From Bimastos eiseni (Eukaryota; Annelida; Clitellata; Crassiclitellata; Lumbricidae), in NCBI GenBank assembly GCA_959347315.1, contig OY365814.1, positions 32,350,387 to 32,414,386 on the forward strand: a DNA stretch of 64,000 nucleotides. Reading direction: 5' to 3'. Positions 1 to 12,185 of this stretch are shown here, one piece after another. A model generated the notes under the pieces. That model was not told the origin of the DNA. It was given only the letters and a program-made list of their open reading frames with translations, and did no database searches. A program made the position numbers and the translations under genes. Positions within the stretch are counted from its first letter, which is position 1; every line of letters starts with the position of its first letter.

Positions 1-235
1 TAATATTGACCTCATTTGAGTAATTTCATACATATACATGCATATATGACAAATGTTAATTGAATTGTATTAGAAAGTTACAGTGAGTAAGTTAAAATCT
101 GTGCAATGATGTAGTTCACTGTATATTATCACTTGGTATAACATGATAAATAAATATTATAGACTTACATTATTAGAAAATATTTATGTAATAATGTTTA
201 ATAGAATAAGAACATTATGGCAAAATTCCAAGCCA
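1..235 (+). mobile_element. 3' untranslated end of an I-like LINE (cut by window edge)
   Basis: The sequence matches the reverse complement of about 58212-58455, which is the 3' flank of the RNase H-bearing LINE on the - strand. Shared blocks include CCTCATTTGAGT, ATATGACAAATGTTAAT and AGAATAAGAACATTATG. No coding sequence is left in the window, so the RT part would lie to the left. The family assignment is inferred from the second copy. Confidence 0.6.
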
Positions 236-586
236 AAAATTCTTTGAAGGTATGATGATTAGACAAATGTACTTAGTCATTGGTCATATACGATTTGTGT
301 TATTTTGAAATATTTCTTGATCCAAATATTGATGCAAATATTGTTAAATTTGCATGAGATATCACATGACATGTACTATAGATGATGTTAATAGAAAACA
401 TAGACTGCACATAATTATTAGAACAATAAAACTGAGTGTTAGAGGAACATTGTTACATCCTGCAACTATTACGATAATAATCATGAAAATGACGATGATG
501 ACGATTATGATCATCATTGCTATTAATATCATTTCAGCGTGCTTTAAAACGTCTCAAATCGATCAAACAGCTAATGAGGAATTCAA

Positions 587-588
<2 letters not shown>
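236..588. other. AT-rich sequence, nothing recognised
   Basis: Low-GC sequence without a credible exon, RNA gene or repeat. Reading frames crossing into the next repeat are an effect of the trinucleotide array. Confidence 0.6.
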
Positions 589-905
<317 letters not shown>

Positions 906-1311
906 TTTCTCAATTATTATTCTCATATTCCTGCATTTTTATTGATCCAAGACCACTACCCCACCTCCTCCACCTACTACTACTACTACTACTACTACTT
1001 CCCCTACTTGCTATTGCAACTACTCTATTTTATAGAATAATAGATCACTTAGGGACCGTGCGAGGTCGCCCTTGTCTCGTCTGTCCTGTCTCGTCTCTAT
1101 TCTAATTGACATCTGTACTCATCTAAATTCTCTAATACCTATGGTGTGTATACCCCTCGCGTCTTCTTATGTGATGTCTGCATTACGTAGTCTATGATCT
1201 CATTAAACATTCATGATGTCAACGAACACATGACATGGCTTGGCATCGATGAGTGGTTCGGCCACGGGATATAACAGAGAGCAGTGTTTGTTCCTGCAGC
1301 GAAACTCCATC

Positions 1312-1405
1312 TCTGTTCGCACTCTGACAGTGTCAGTCCCAAGCCCGCATAAATTAGTAGACGACGCTAATGATCTTTGTTATTTCACGACGGTCGGTAA
1401 CCAGA
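1312..1405 (+). repeat. Family A repeat, copy 1
   Basis: Contains the signature GCACTCTGACAGTGTCAGTC, followed by AAGCCC, GACGCTAATGATCTTTGTTA and a degenerate CAC end. The same block recurs more than twenty times in the window in both orientations. Confidence 0.75.
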
Positions 1406-1439
1406 AAGTACTACTATCATTGTACTACTACTCTTTCAT

Positions 1440-1640
1440 CGAGCCAGCCAGGCCGACGTGCGTTTCGCTCTTCGGCACGTGGGGATCTCTTGGCCCCGCG
1501 CTCTTGTACGGCGATTCGCTCACATCAATCAATCCTTTTCAGTCATGGTTGATTTCGTGGAATTTCTTCGTTTCCATCCTCTCAGCTCTCTGTTCCGTTT
1601 GTACTTCTGGTTGTCCGTTTCTTTGTCCTCGTCCATATCC
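1440..1640 (+). mobile_element. L2/Rex-like LINE, C-terminal fragment, frameshifted
   Basis: One + frame reads GRRAFRSSARGDLLAPRSCT and a neighbouring frame continues with INQSFSV. This matches the end of L2/Rex/CR1-type LINE polymerases (RRxLRSSARGDLLVPRTRT...SFSVxGPxLWN), seen elsewhere here at 4215 and 51720. The frame break and short length make it a dead fragment. Confidence 0.7.
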
Positions 1641-1671
1641 CTTTCACGGTCCATGCGTTAGTCTTCACTCT

Positions 1672-1855
1672 GACCTTGCTTGGCCTCTTCGTTTCTTTGG
1701 TCTCTGCATTGCGCTCTTCTTTGGCCTCTTCCTTTGCGTCTGCCATTTAAACATTATTCATTGGCCTCTATCTTTACCTCTTATATATTTTCTTCCTTGG
1801 CCTACCTTGGCATTTGCCTTGACCTCTGCATTGGCCTCTTCGTTTTCCTCAGCCC
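1672..1855 (+). repeat. Degenerate TTGGCCTCT-type minisatellite
   Basis: Blocks such as TTGGCCTCTTCG, TTTGGCCTCTTCC, TTGGCCTCTATC and TTGGCCTCTTCG recur irregularly. The sequence is pyrimidine-rich and open reading frames across it are incidental. Confidence 0.5.
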
Positions 1856-1944
1856 TGTATTGTTCAAATGATCAACTCGCATGTAATAATACGCATTGAA
1901 ACAAAAATAGTGGGAATGACGCACTTCGAAGAGGACAGAGGGAA

Positions 1945-2485
1945 GAACAGACAGACGGATGGACGCAAATGGAAGCGTTCAAAGAGATATACACAAAGAG
2001 TCTGACGGACAGACGAGTGGACGCATGGCGAAGCACAAAAAGATAGGCACAAAGAGACAGACAGACGAATGTGCGCAAATGGAAGCGGACAAAGATAGAT
2101 ACAAAGATATGCAAGGACAGATTGATACAGAGCGAAGCCTACAAAGAGAGATCCAAAGGAGGGTACAAAGAGCCGGAAAGACGGACACAAATCGAAGCAT
2201 ACAAACTGAGACACAACGAGACGGACGCATTGACACAGAGCGAAGCAGACAAAGAGAGATCCATGGAAGGATACAAAGAGACGGATTGACAGACACAAAT
2301 CGAAGCATACAAACTGAGACACAACGAGACGGACGCATTGACACAGAGCGAAGCAGACAAAGAGAGATCCAAGGAAGGATACAAAGAGACGGACTGACAG
2401 ACACAAATCGAAGCATACAAATTGGGACACAAGGAGACGGATGGACGCAGAGCGAAACAGACAAAGACAGATCCAAACAGACGAA
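1945..2485. repeat. 108-bp minisatellite (about 3 clear units plus degenerate units)
   Basis: GACACAAATCGAAGCATAC begins at 2184, 2292 and 2400, an exact 108-bp period. The flanking parts carry looser copies of the same purine-rich motif (GACAAAGAGAGATCC). The period is a multiple of three and the + strand has few stops, so frames stay open in several phases on both strands. No known domain is seen. Confidence 0.85.
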
Positions 2486-2489
2486 CGGA

Positions 2490-3420
2490 TGGACGCCTGC
2501 ATCTATCTACATAGGTCGTCGATATCAGCGCAGATGAGAGAGAGAGAGAGAGTCTTCTAAAAGCGGCTGCGAACAAAGGCGGCGTCGGCTGCGCCCGTAT
2601 TCGGCTCCGATGACCAGTATTATGGTCAGTGTCTTCGCTGACCGTGTACTGGACAATCCTGCCGGACGCGTCAGCCATGTCTGGTCAGTATGGGCAAAGC
2701 GGAAATAGCGATGGTCATTCCAAAGCGTTTTACAACCGGCACAACATAAATATGTGTCGACTGTCAACACGCTGCAGTCCGTAGGGTCCTCTAGCGACGA
2801 GTTAGTATTCGTTTGAGATTCGGGCGCTAAATGAATGGTTGCGTCCTTCCGAGTGCATTCTGGGATGCGCCTGTGCGAGATTATTCTTTCGTCTGGCGTT
2901 GAACTTTGAACTTTAACCCGGTTAGGTCAGCCGGAAGTGGATTCCGCCTTCGTGAGGATTTTGTCGCTAGGGGTTGTGGCGGTCATCCGACGTTCTCTGT
3001 CGTCACGTGTATTGCGAGACGGAAGTACTGCCTGTCAGTCAAACGCTTTCCCGACCGGATGCAGTTGAACACGTGACCTGATGCAACGGGAGAAGAAGAA
3101 GAAGAAGCGAGATATTGAGTAGCCATCCGAACTGCGTGAGTTTTTTAACGATCGAATAATTATGTTTTCTCATTCAGCCATGTTCAGTGAAATTCATAAG
3201 ATGTAGGTTTTTCAAATGTGATGATCCAATGTGATGCAATGTGATCTGATATATTGGCTTATATGGCGCCGATTTAATAACGCGCTTTATGCGAAATCGC
3301 AATCGAAATTAGAAATGTACGAATGTCTCCTTAAACACCTTTGAAACGCTTCCAACTACTGTTATAAAATATTTGCATCCATCCATTAATTACCATCGTT
3401 TATACCAATGGCAACAAAGC
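2490..3420. other. Unassigned; GC-rich 2560-3080
   Basis: Contains a (GA)n run at 2534-2553 and GC-rich single-copy-looking sequence that could be regulatory. I found no exon with a recognisable protein product. Confidence 0.4.
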
Positions 3421-3424
3421 TGTA

Positions 3425-3505
3425 AGTGACGTAATACGCCAAGCAAATTTCTGGCGACTGCAACGGCCTCTGTTGTCAAAAGCGGTCGTTATACTCTGGA
3501 TCCAT
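3425..3505 (+). repeat. Family B repeat (SINE-like)
   Basis: Reads GACGTAATACGCCAAGCAAA, then GACTGCAACGGCCTCTGTTG and a GTCGTTATACTCTGG end. Close copies lie at 30303-30390 (+), 25375-25450 (-) and 26345-26400 (-). Confidence 0.65.
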
Positions 3506-3594
3506 CCATCTTAAATACTAATAGGAAAATGTGCCCATAATGGCCACGATTCTTTAAGAGCGTTGATGCCAAAGTGAATACAGTTGTAATTGTA

Positions 3595-3720
3595 ATGGAA
3601 CACCTATAGAGCGCCACTCGAATGACTCGGTATCAGAGGCGTTCACGACTCTACACATGCTGGCTATACGTAGAACATGAAAGTCTTCAGGTGACTCCGG
3701 AAGGCAACAGGGAGGAGAGG
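3595..3720 (-). mobile_element. L2-like LINE/SINE 3' tail
   Basis: The reverse complement reads CCTGAAGACTTTCATGTTCT, then GAACGCCTCTGATA and GGCGCTCTATAGG. This is the same end as the + copy at 15600-15700. Confidence 0.6.
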
Positions 3721-4214
3721 CCACAGAAGAATCATTTATTTAGTCACCATGAAAGTCATTTTGGCAGAGAAATATTTTAGATATAATAATCATTGAATGA
3801 CTCCTGGTATTGATAAATAATTATTGCTTGTACGAACTCGACATTAAATGAGTTTTAACTAATTACTTCTGAAAGACAGAAAGAAAACTGAAGAAGAATT
3901 AATGTATATATTTTCCGAAATAATCATTTTCCAAGTAAACATGAGTACAGCATAACTTGCAGCGGTTAAATTTCTCATCCAGAGAGGATACCGTTTCTCC
4001 ACATATAAAAAAATTGGAAACTTAAGACTAAGCTAGGCTGTAAGTGGCGAATCTATAACAGATATAGTCGATATTTGCTAGTATGACAAGCATAAAATGT
4101 CTTAAACAAGGTGCGCATGGTTGAGTTTTGAAAGAAGACACATTATTTTGGTGGCGGATTTCATCTGCTCGGTGGAGGATCTCATTGTGCTTTTTATTGT
4201 ACTTATTTGAGCAT
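3721..4214. other. AT-rich, nothing recognised
   Basis: No exon, RNA gene or clear repeat was seen in this stretch. Confidence 0.5.
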
Positions 4215-4720
4215 TGATGAAGCGCCTTTAGAAGGGTGAACCGTTTAGAAGCGCTACCAGTGCGAAAGGCCCCGTGAGAAGAAGTAGGTCTTGAGAAAAG
4301 CAAAAGAGGATGAAAGACTGCCAGAGAAAATTTTAGAGCGAACAGATGGCGAAAGTGCATCCCACAGAGAGGGATCTATTGAAGCAAAAGATCGATACTT
4401 ATCCATAGCTGTTCTAGTTCGAGGAGCCAATACGTCAAGTCTAATGGATGAGCGAAGAGGACAGAGGGAGGAAGCTGAATGAAGCCAAAATATTACATCA
4501 GCCAGGTATCTAGGGGCAAGACCCCGCTGAGCCTTGAAAGTTAGAATGAGAATTTTAAAGTGTATGCGAGCAAATAGAGGGAACCAGTGAAGTTCATAAA
4601 ACATAAAGGTAGAGATGCGAGAGAAACGAGGAAAGCGAACTATCAATCTAGCAGCTGTCTAAGTACTGGCTGAAGAGGGGAGAGACGAACCTTTGGAAGA
4701 CCAACGAGAAGGGAATAGTT
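4215..4720 (-). mobile_element. L2/Rex-like LINE, C-terminal end of polymerase and 3' tail
   Basis: The - strand reads a long frame with FYELHWFPLFARIHFKILIL, then GLAPRYLADV, LAPRTRTAM and LWDALSPSVR, ending FLKTYFFSRGLSHW. This is the standard C-terminal region of L2/Rex1/CR1-type LINE ORF2. The following sequence (AAGGCGCTTCATCAATGC) is the 3' tail. Frame-disrupted RT sequence continues to about 4720 (upstream on the - strand). The catalytic part is missing, so it is a 5'-truncated relic. A related + copy is at 51720-52025. Confidence 0.85.
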
Positions 4721-5188
4721 GAGGTTGATCTCAAATCCGAAGTTCCGCATCATAAAAATACTGCGCTTGACTTTGATGTCATTTTTTCACACAATCTTTC
4801 TTTTTAATCGACGGAAGAAATACGTGAGTTTGTTTTGGGATTGATTATCGCGGTCAAACTGCGGAAATAATCGGATTATTTTCCTATTCGATGCAGTTTT
4901 CTTGTTCTGGATGTTGAACTTTCAAACTATTACTACGATTTGAGATGGGAAATCAATAAGATTGTTCTTGTTCGGTCAAGGATACTACTATGCACTAATA
5001 AAACGACGATTTACGAATAGAAAATCTATAGAAGAAACTTTTCATAAACTTAAGCGAATACTGCAATCAACGTCTTTGAAGACGTCAACGGCCATTGTTG
5101 TTAATTAGACGACGTCAAAAATTTTGAATTATAATTAAACACCCTTCAAACGTGATCAGCAGATGCTATATATAAACATAAGGGTACT

Positions 5189-7568
5189 ATTACCTATTTG
5201 TGGATAGAGAAATTTCTATCTGAAAGAACATTTCAAGTAAAGGTTGGTGCTGAAATGTCCACTAAATTTAAGCAACAAAATGGCACACCTCAAGGTTCAA
5301 TAATTTCTCCTTTATTATTTCTGATTATGATTAATGACATTCCATCAGGACCAAAGGGAGTTGATATGTCCCTTTTTGCAGATGACAGTGCTGTTTATTT
5401 AGGACATAGGAATGTAAAAATACTGGAAACTAAAATACAACAATCAATTAATTCAATAATTAACTGGTGTAATGAAAATGGCTTCAAAATTTCAATAAAT
5501 AAAACAGTTGCAGTTTTATTCACTAATAGTATAAGTACACCCAATATAAGTATCAAAGTTGATCAACAAAACATTAAAATGGAAAATAAAGCTAAATTCT
5601 TAGGTGTAATTTTTGATAAGACATTAAGTTGGAGACCTCATATAGATTATATCATAGAGAAGTGTAAAAAAAGATTAAACCTTATGAGAGCACTCTCAGG
5701 ATATCATTGGGGTGCTTCAAAGAAATCTTTATTAGCTATATATAGAGCTCTAATTAGATCAATTTTAGATTATGGGGATGTAGCATATTCATCAGCTTCA
5801 AAATCAATATTAAATAAACTTAATACAATTCAAAATGAGGCTTTAAGATTATGTTGTGGTGTACCAAAGTGCTCCTCTGCTGCAGCCTTGCAAAATGAAT
5901 GTGGGGAATTACCTTTAAATCTAAGAAGATTAAATAACTCTATTAAAATGGAAATTAAAATAATTGGTATTAAAAATCATCCATGTACATCCACTTCTAA
6001 ATTACATTGGACAGACATCTATAAAACACCTCAGAATAAAAATAATTCTATTTTTATTCGTACTCAAGAATTCATTTCATCTATTATAAATACATCATTT
6101 ATTGGTCCTACCTTCCCTTCATGTCCTCCTTGGAATAATCAGCAAATTGAAATAGATATGAGTCTCAATGATCAGATTAATAAAAAGACTACTAATCCAG
6201 AATTCATGAAATTAGCTGCTCAGGAAATAGTATTGAAATATAATAATGACATTCATATTTATACAGATGGTTCAAAGATAGATGATTTAGTAGCTGCTGC
6301 ATTTATAATTCCAAGTTTGGATATTATAAGAAAATTCAAATTATGTGATTATTCTAGTATTTTTGCTGCTGAACTAACTGCAGTAAAAGAAGCAATTTTG
6401 TGGATTATTAATGATAAGGATTATAATAATTGTAATTTTGTCATTTTCTCGGATTCTTTAAGTGTACTGTCTTCTATTCAGAGGAACAGGTGTAATTCTA
6501 GACCAACTTTATTTAATGAATTATTAATTGAATTAAATAAATTAACTTTACATAGAGTAAAATTGGCATGGATACCTGGTCATGTAGGTCTAAAAGGTAA
6601 TGAAATGGCTGATAAAATGGCCAAACAAGCATTACATATTGATTCTATAACTTCTACAGATTATATAGAACAGGAGGAAATATACCCATTGATTAAAACA
6701 TATATAATCAATAAATGGCAATTGCAATATACTAATGATGATAAAGGAAATTTTTATAAAAATATATGCCCAATTGTTTCCACTGATATTAAGTTAATAG
6801 ATCCATGTAGACAAAAAGAGGTTCAAATTAGTCGTTTAAGATTAGGAGTTGCCCTTACTAATAAAAGATTATTTCTAATGAGAAGGCATCCCAATGGATT
6901 GTGTGACTTATGTAAGACTACAGACAGTATCGCACATCTACTAATGGAGTGTAAGAAAGAAAATAAAGCCTCTCTGTTGAAGGATCAATGTAGCATTTAT
7001 AAATTGGAATTTAATGTGAAAAATTTACTTGATGTAGGATGTATACAAAGTGTCATTTATAGACTTATTAAAACAATAAATAAAGGGATTATACTCTAAT
7101 TAAATCTCTTTCATTTATATTACTATATAATTTATTGTATGTGTATATAGATGGACTAGACATATCACGTGTTTATCAGGATGACGCATATCAATTAACT
7201 CATGGGATCTCAGTAGCATGCATACAGATTATAGTGGTTTATAGATGTATAAAAATAATAATTGTAGGTTTAATATTATAATTCATAATATCTTATAATT
7301 ATGTTATAATTAAATTACATTGTTAAATAATAATGGAATCAATAACAACACATAAGGAAGAAAGAAGACAAATAGACTAAAGAAAGAAAACAGAAAGACT
7401 AAAGAAAGAAAGAAACAGAAAGACTAAAGAAAGAAAGAAAACAGAAAGATAAATGATTAAAACTATATACGAAATTGAACTGATATGTAACAAATTTTAA
7501 AGACGTCAACGGCCTGTGTTGCTATAGGATGTCGTTAAACTGTTGAATAATAATAATTACCTATTTGT
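5189..7568 (+). mobile_element. 5'-truncated I-like non-LTR retrotransposon with 13-bp TSDs
   Basis: ATTACCTATTTGT at 5189-5201 is repeated exactly at 7556-7568, flanking one element of about 2.35 kb. The body holds an uninterrupted RT-RNase H frame, a roughly 450-bp 3' UTR and a TAATAATAA terminus, as in I-type elements. The perfect TSD and intact frame suggest a recent insertion, truncated in the RT domain. The 3' UTR is shared with the - copies at 26435-26620 and 60885-61075. Confidence 0.9.
5201..7099 (+). CDS. Partial ORF2 of I-like LINE: reverse transcriptase (C-terminal half), RNase H, zinc knuckle
   Basis: The frame is open from the left TSD to TAA at 7097-7099, about 633 residues. 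There is no true start; the N-terminal endonuclease and first RT motifs were lost by truncation. Counting from 5198, the RT palm is seen as PQGSIISPLLF (31-41) and the catalytic FADD (60-63), followed by FLGVIFD (134-140). RNase H follows, with YTDGS (Asp357), AEL (Glu392), SDS (Asp419), GH (His462) and AD (Asp472), so the acidic catalytic set looks complete. A C-terminal Cys569-Cys572-His580-Cys585 knuckle ends the protein. RT together with C-terminal RNase H points to the I/Nimb/R1-type group rather than L2. Codon use is strongly AT-biased compared with the host exons. It would need another element in trans to move. Confidence 0.9.
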   Translation, partial: WIEKFLSERTFQVKVGAEMSTKFKQQNGTPQGSIISPLLFLIMINDIPSGPKGVDMSLFADDSAVYLGHRNVKILETKIQQSINSIINWCNENGFKISINKTVAVLFTNSISTPNISIKVDQQNIKMENKAKFLGVIFDKTLSWRPHIDYIIEKCKKRLNLMRALSGYHWGASKKSLLAIYRALIRSILDYGDVAYSSASKSILNKLNTIQNEALRLCCGVPKCSSAAALQNECGELPLNLRRLNNSIKMEIKIIGIKNHPCTSTSKLHWTDIYKTPQNKNNSIFIRTQEFISSIINTSFIGPTFPSCPPWNNQQIEIDMSLNDQINKKTTNPEFMKLAAQEIVLKYNNDIHIYTDGSKIDDLVAAAFIIPSLDIIRKFKLCDYSSIFAAELTAVKEAILWIINDKDYNNCNFVIFSDSLSVLSSIQRNRCNSRPTLFNELLIELNKLTLHRVKLAWIPGHVGLKGNEMADKMAKQALHIDSITSTDYIEQEEIYPLIKTYIINKWQLQYTNDDKGNFYKNICPIVSTDIKLIDPCRQKEVQISRLRLGVALTNKRLFLMRRHPNGLCDLCKTTDSIAHLLMECKKENKASLLKDQCSIYKLEFNVKNLLDVGCIQSVIYRLIKTINKGIIL

Positions 7569-7599
7569 AGTCAAACGCATCAAATACCGTTACTGCATG

Positions 7600-7820
7600 C
7601 AGGTCTACTAAGGTGGTGCCAGACTTAAGCATGGATAAAGAACCGGGGCGACGCTAATCACCTTTGCCGTGGCGTGGTGTCGTCAATAGCTCCTATAGCC
7701 AACCAACTCTTTGCCTTAGAACTCTACCGCTGTTCTGTGTAGTCTGACAGTGCCAGTCCCAGGCCTGGATAAATGAGGAGGACGATGCTAATGACATTTG
7801 TTACCACACATGCAGCGTCG
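7600..7820 (+). repeat. Two adjacent family A repeats
   Basis: A degenerate copy (GGTGCCAGACTTAAGC, GGGGCGACGCTAATCACCTT) at about 7613-7685 is followed by a better copy (GTCTGACAGTGCCAGTCCCA, GAGGACGATGCTAATGACAT) at 7740-7815. Head-to-tail order resembles the array at 36960-38620. Confidence 0.7.
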
Positions 7821-8139
7821 CTGAAATAAACTGAAACAAATAAACTTCACATTCCGCGCGTTCTTCATTCTCTTTTTCCTATACTCTTCCTTCTCTGCTT
7901 CTTCTCCTTATATCCTCGTTCTTCTCCTTCTACTTCTTATTCTTCCTGCTTCTCTTCCTCCCACCACACCTTCCGATGTAGCGCCATGTGCCATGGGAGT
8001 GCTCATGTAGCGCCATTTCCGCCTCACTGGTCAGCGGAGTCGCCCAAAGAACCCAACAGAGTCCAGCTTTAGATTCAATTTCCTCGAATCGCTTCACACG
8101 TCTACGCATTATTACATTTGGACTGAAATGATCACACAT

Positions 8140-9110
<971 letters not shown>

Positions 9111-9409
9111 ATGGTCTGTGGATGCGGCGTCGTGTTGGGCTGCTAGCGATGAATTGCGTGAGATGCTGCTGCTGCTGCTGCTGCTGCAGAGGATGCTGGT
9201 GTTCGTTGATAGGTCGGTCAGTTGGTGCTGGCGTTCCTCCTCATTGGGTCTTATTGATTCCCTATTCACGGGGAGACAGAGGCAAACAGAATGAGACAGA
9301 CGAAGGCAGATACGTAAGGGGAATATCACAGTCTGCAGGTATAACTACAGACAAGCGGTAGTATGACCGTGCCATCATCATTGTTAGTGCTATTAATTTT
9401 GACACTGAA

Positions 9410-9990
9410 AGAATCATTGTTATTGTTATTATCATCGTTAGTGTTATTATTATTATTATTATTATTGTTATTGTAATTTTTAACTTATTATTATTATAAT
9501 TTAATTTATATTATTACTATTAATATAGTAATATCACAGTCTGCAGTCTTATTACTATTAATATAGTAATAATTATACTACTACTACTAATAATAATAAT
9601 AATAATTAGTATTATTATAATTAGTTTCTTAAACATAATAATAATAATAATTATTATTATTTTTATTATAATTATTATTATTAATATAATAATTATAATA
9701 AGAATAATAATAATAATAATTAGTATTATTATTGTTATTATTAATATAATAATAATAATTATAATTATAATAATTATTATTATTATTAATTATTATTATT
9801 ATTAATTATTATTATTATTGCAATTACTACTACACCTAATTCCAGTACTATCACAACAATAACAATTACTACTGCTATTAATATGATTATTTTAATAATT
9901 ATTATTACTACCACTAATGCATTATTATTGTTATTATTCTTTTTATCGTCATCGTCACCGTCACGGCCACCGTCATCATCATCATCGTCA
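9410..9990. repeat. Imperfect (TAT/TAA)n tract ending in (ATC)n
   Basis: About 500 bp of interrupted ATT and AAT trinucleotides ends in (CATCAT)n at 9972-10008. ATCACAGTCTGCAG occurs at 9327 and again at 9532, a small dispersed direct repeat. Confidence 0.85.
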
Positions 9991-10009
9991 TCATCATCAT
10001 CATCATCAC

Positions 10010-10500
10010 AAAAATGTTAAGCAATATAAATTAACGATACTTTTTCGGCTGATTGGAACGTTGTGGGTAGAGAGATTGGCTTCGATCCGTCGTTGTTTGT
10101 GATATTCTGGTAGTGTGTGCGAAGATGGTGGAGGTGCTTAGAGTTGAGTTTGGTCGTTAGGTGGCCAAAAGATCGCCACTATTGCAATGAAGGTTGTTAC
10201 CATTTAATGCCACCAGTCTAAATCTAAAATACATATAGCGTGCTTTGAAAGCAATTTCAGGTGTCTACACTTGTACTAACATGATTAGTAATTCAGTAAC
10301 ACTTAACAAATTAATTCTGGTTTGTGATGAATAGATGTTTTTGTCATTTATCCATTACCTCGGATATTAATCTTCATTGGTTCCACGCACAATGGAAAGA
10401 AAACAACAGTTTTTACGTTTTGCGACCGTAGTTAAGTGGATGACTGGGATATATTTACAGTCTGAGGAGCATTGTGGTAAATTTCGAAGTAATGGATAAG
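10010..10500. other. Unassigned sequence
   Basis: No exon, RNA gene or repeat recognised. Confidence 0.5.
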
Positions 10501-10501
10501 T

Positions 10502-10747
10502 CTTCTGCGGCCGATAATTCGGCCGCGATATACACTAAAGTTTTACTTCTACGTCCGAACACGTTACAAATTTTGCGAGTAAAGACCTCTTCGAATGCGC
10601 AATCTTTGGCTCATGCACACTATTGAAAACACCTACGATTTGTAATATGCGGTTAGGTTCAGGTTAGGCGTCGTGCAGGTAGTTAAGGGTCAGTGTTAGA
10701 TTTAGTGTCGTTTTTAGACAAGTGCGAAGAACGATCGGCCGCAGAAG
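10502..10747. mobile_element. Candidate MITE with 14-bp terminal inverted repeats
   Basis: CTTCTGCGGCCGAT at 10502-10515 is the exact reverse complement of ATCGGCCGCAGAAG at 10734-10747, a spacing of 246 bp. Another TCGGCCGCAGAAG lies at 10780. No coding potential and no clear target-site duplication were found, so the class is unknown. Confidence 0.45.
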
Positions 10748-10914
10748 TTATTTTTCAGTGCATTGAGGGGCAGAAACCTCGGCCGCAGAAGCTCCCAACT
10801 TTAGAAATTCAGTTTAATCCTGAATTTGCTAATAATTAAAAGAACATTCAAATTGCATGATAGTTGAGTGTTTTCATCGTCATCTGATTTTTTATTCGTT
10901 TAATAATGGCAAGT

Positions 10915-11365
10915 AAGAAAAATGGAAGACAGACAAAAGAACTGACAGACAATCGAGCGCTACCTGACAAACGGAGAGACAGATAGACAGATGGACTAAG
11001 ACAAGGAATGATACACAGAGAGACAGACAACAGATATTGAAAGGAAGGAGGCATTGAAAGGATGAAAGACAGAGAAAGACGGAGAAATAGAGGGAGATAG
11101 ATATAGGTATTTACAGAGAGATAGAAAGAGACACGCACGCAGACAGAGAGACAGAGGAAGAGAGAGATATAGAGAAAGGAGGGATACAGAAACGGAGACA
11201 GGTACGGAGATAATTTGAGGCAGTCTAGGAGACAGATAGACAGACAAAGAGAGAGGCGAAGATACAGAGAGAGGAATAGAGGGAGACAAGCAAAAATAGA
11301 ATGAGTGAGACAGACAGATATAGAGAGACAGAGACAGAGAGACTGACAGACACGTAGAGAGAGTC
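10915..11365. repeat. Purine-rich GACAGA/GAGA low-complexity tract
   Basis: Irregular GACAGACAGA and GAGAGACAGA steps; apparent - strand frames are Ser/Leu/Cys-rich translations of this tract. Confidence 0.85.
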
Positions 11366-11617
11366 ACCATCCGTCATCAGCTGCCTCTGTGTTCATAATG
11401 GCCGTCAGCCATGAAATGTCGAGGATGCTTGTCGAAGACAAAGGGAGGCACCACGCAGCCTCCGTACCATTTGCATCAGCAGCACAGCAGGCACAATCAG
11501 AATTCTCCTAACACGCAACGACCGCGGCGAAACGATTATGATGATGACGACCATTATGATAATGACGACCCTTTTATTATGACGGCAATTATGATAATGA
11601 CCATTATGTATATATTT

Positions 11618-11715
11618 CATTCATTCATTCATATATATTCATTCATCCATCCATTCATTTTTTCGTCCATTCATTCATTATTCATTCATTCATTTATCTA
11701 TCTATCAATGCATTA
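11618..11715. repeat. (TTCA)n microsatellite
   Basis: Runs of ATTCATTCATTCAT and CATCCATCCATTCATT, with some TCTATCTA. Confidence 0.85.
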
Positions 11716-12059
11716 ATAACTCCCTCCATCGGTTTATCTGCTATGTAATTACAGGATTTATGCAGAGCCAGTTCTAAATCATCTGCCAGAAAATTATGAG
11801 CTTCAACCTTTTCGTCTAAAAAGTATCAATCATCCTTCAATTCATGAAAGTGAACGAAAAATCACATATATATTTCAATATAATATAATTATATATATAT
11901 ATAGATATATATGTTTATATATATTTATATATATATAACACCTATGCTGTCATATATTATTATATATAGACAACTTAGATAATATATAGGTCGTTATAGC
12001 TTTATGTGCATTAGGTGTATATATATATATATACATGCATATAATTGTTATATAGAGTC

Positions 12060-12092
<33 letters not shown>

Positions 12093-12120
12093 CTTGTGTA
12101 TATACTTTTTTTTGCGTTAT
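11716..12120. other. AT-rich, several (TA)n tracts
   Basis: Short TA repeats at 11892-11940, 12018-12032 and 12061-12087. Nothing else recognised. Confidence 0.6.
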
Positions 12121-12185
12121 AGTTTGCCTTCTCGTCCAAGGTTTAATGTCAAAGATCGACAATTGCTCTCTTTTTCACCACTCAC

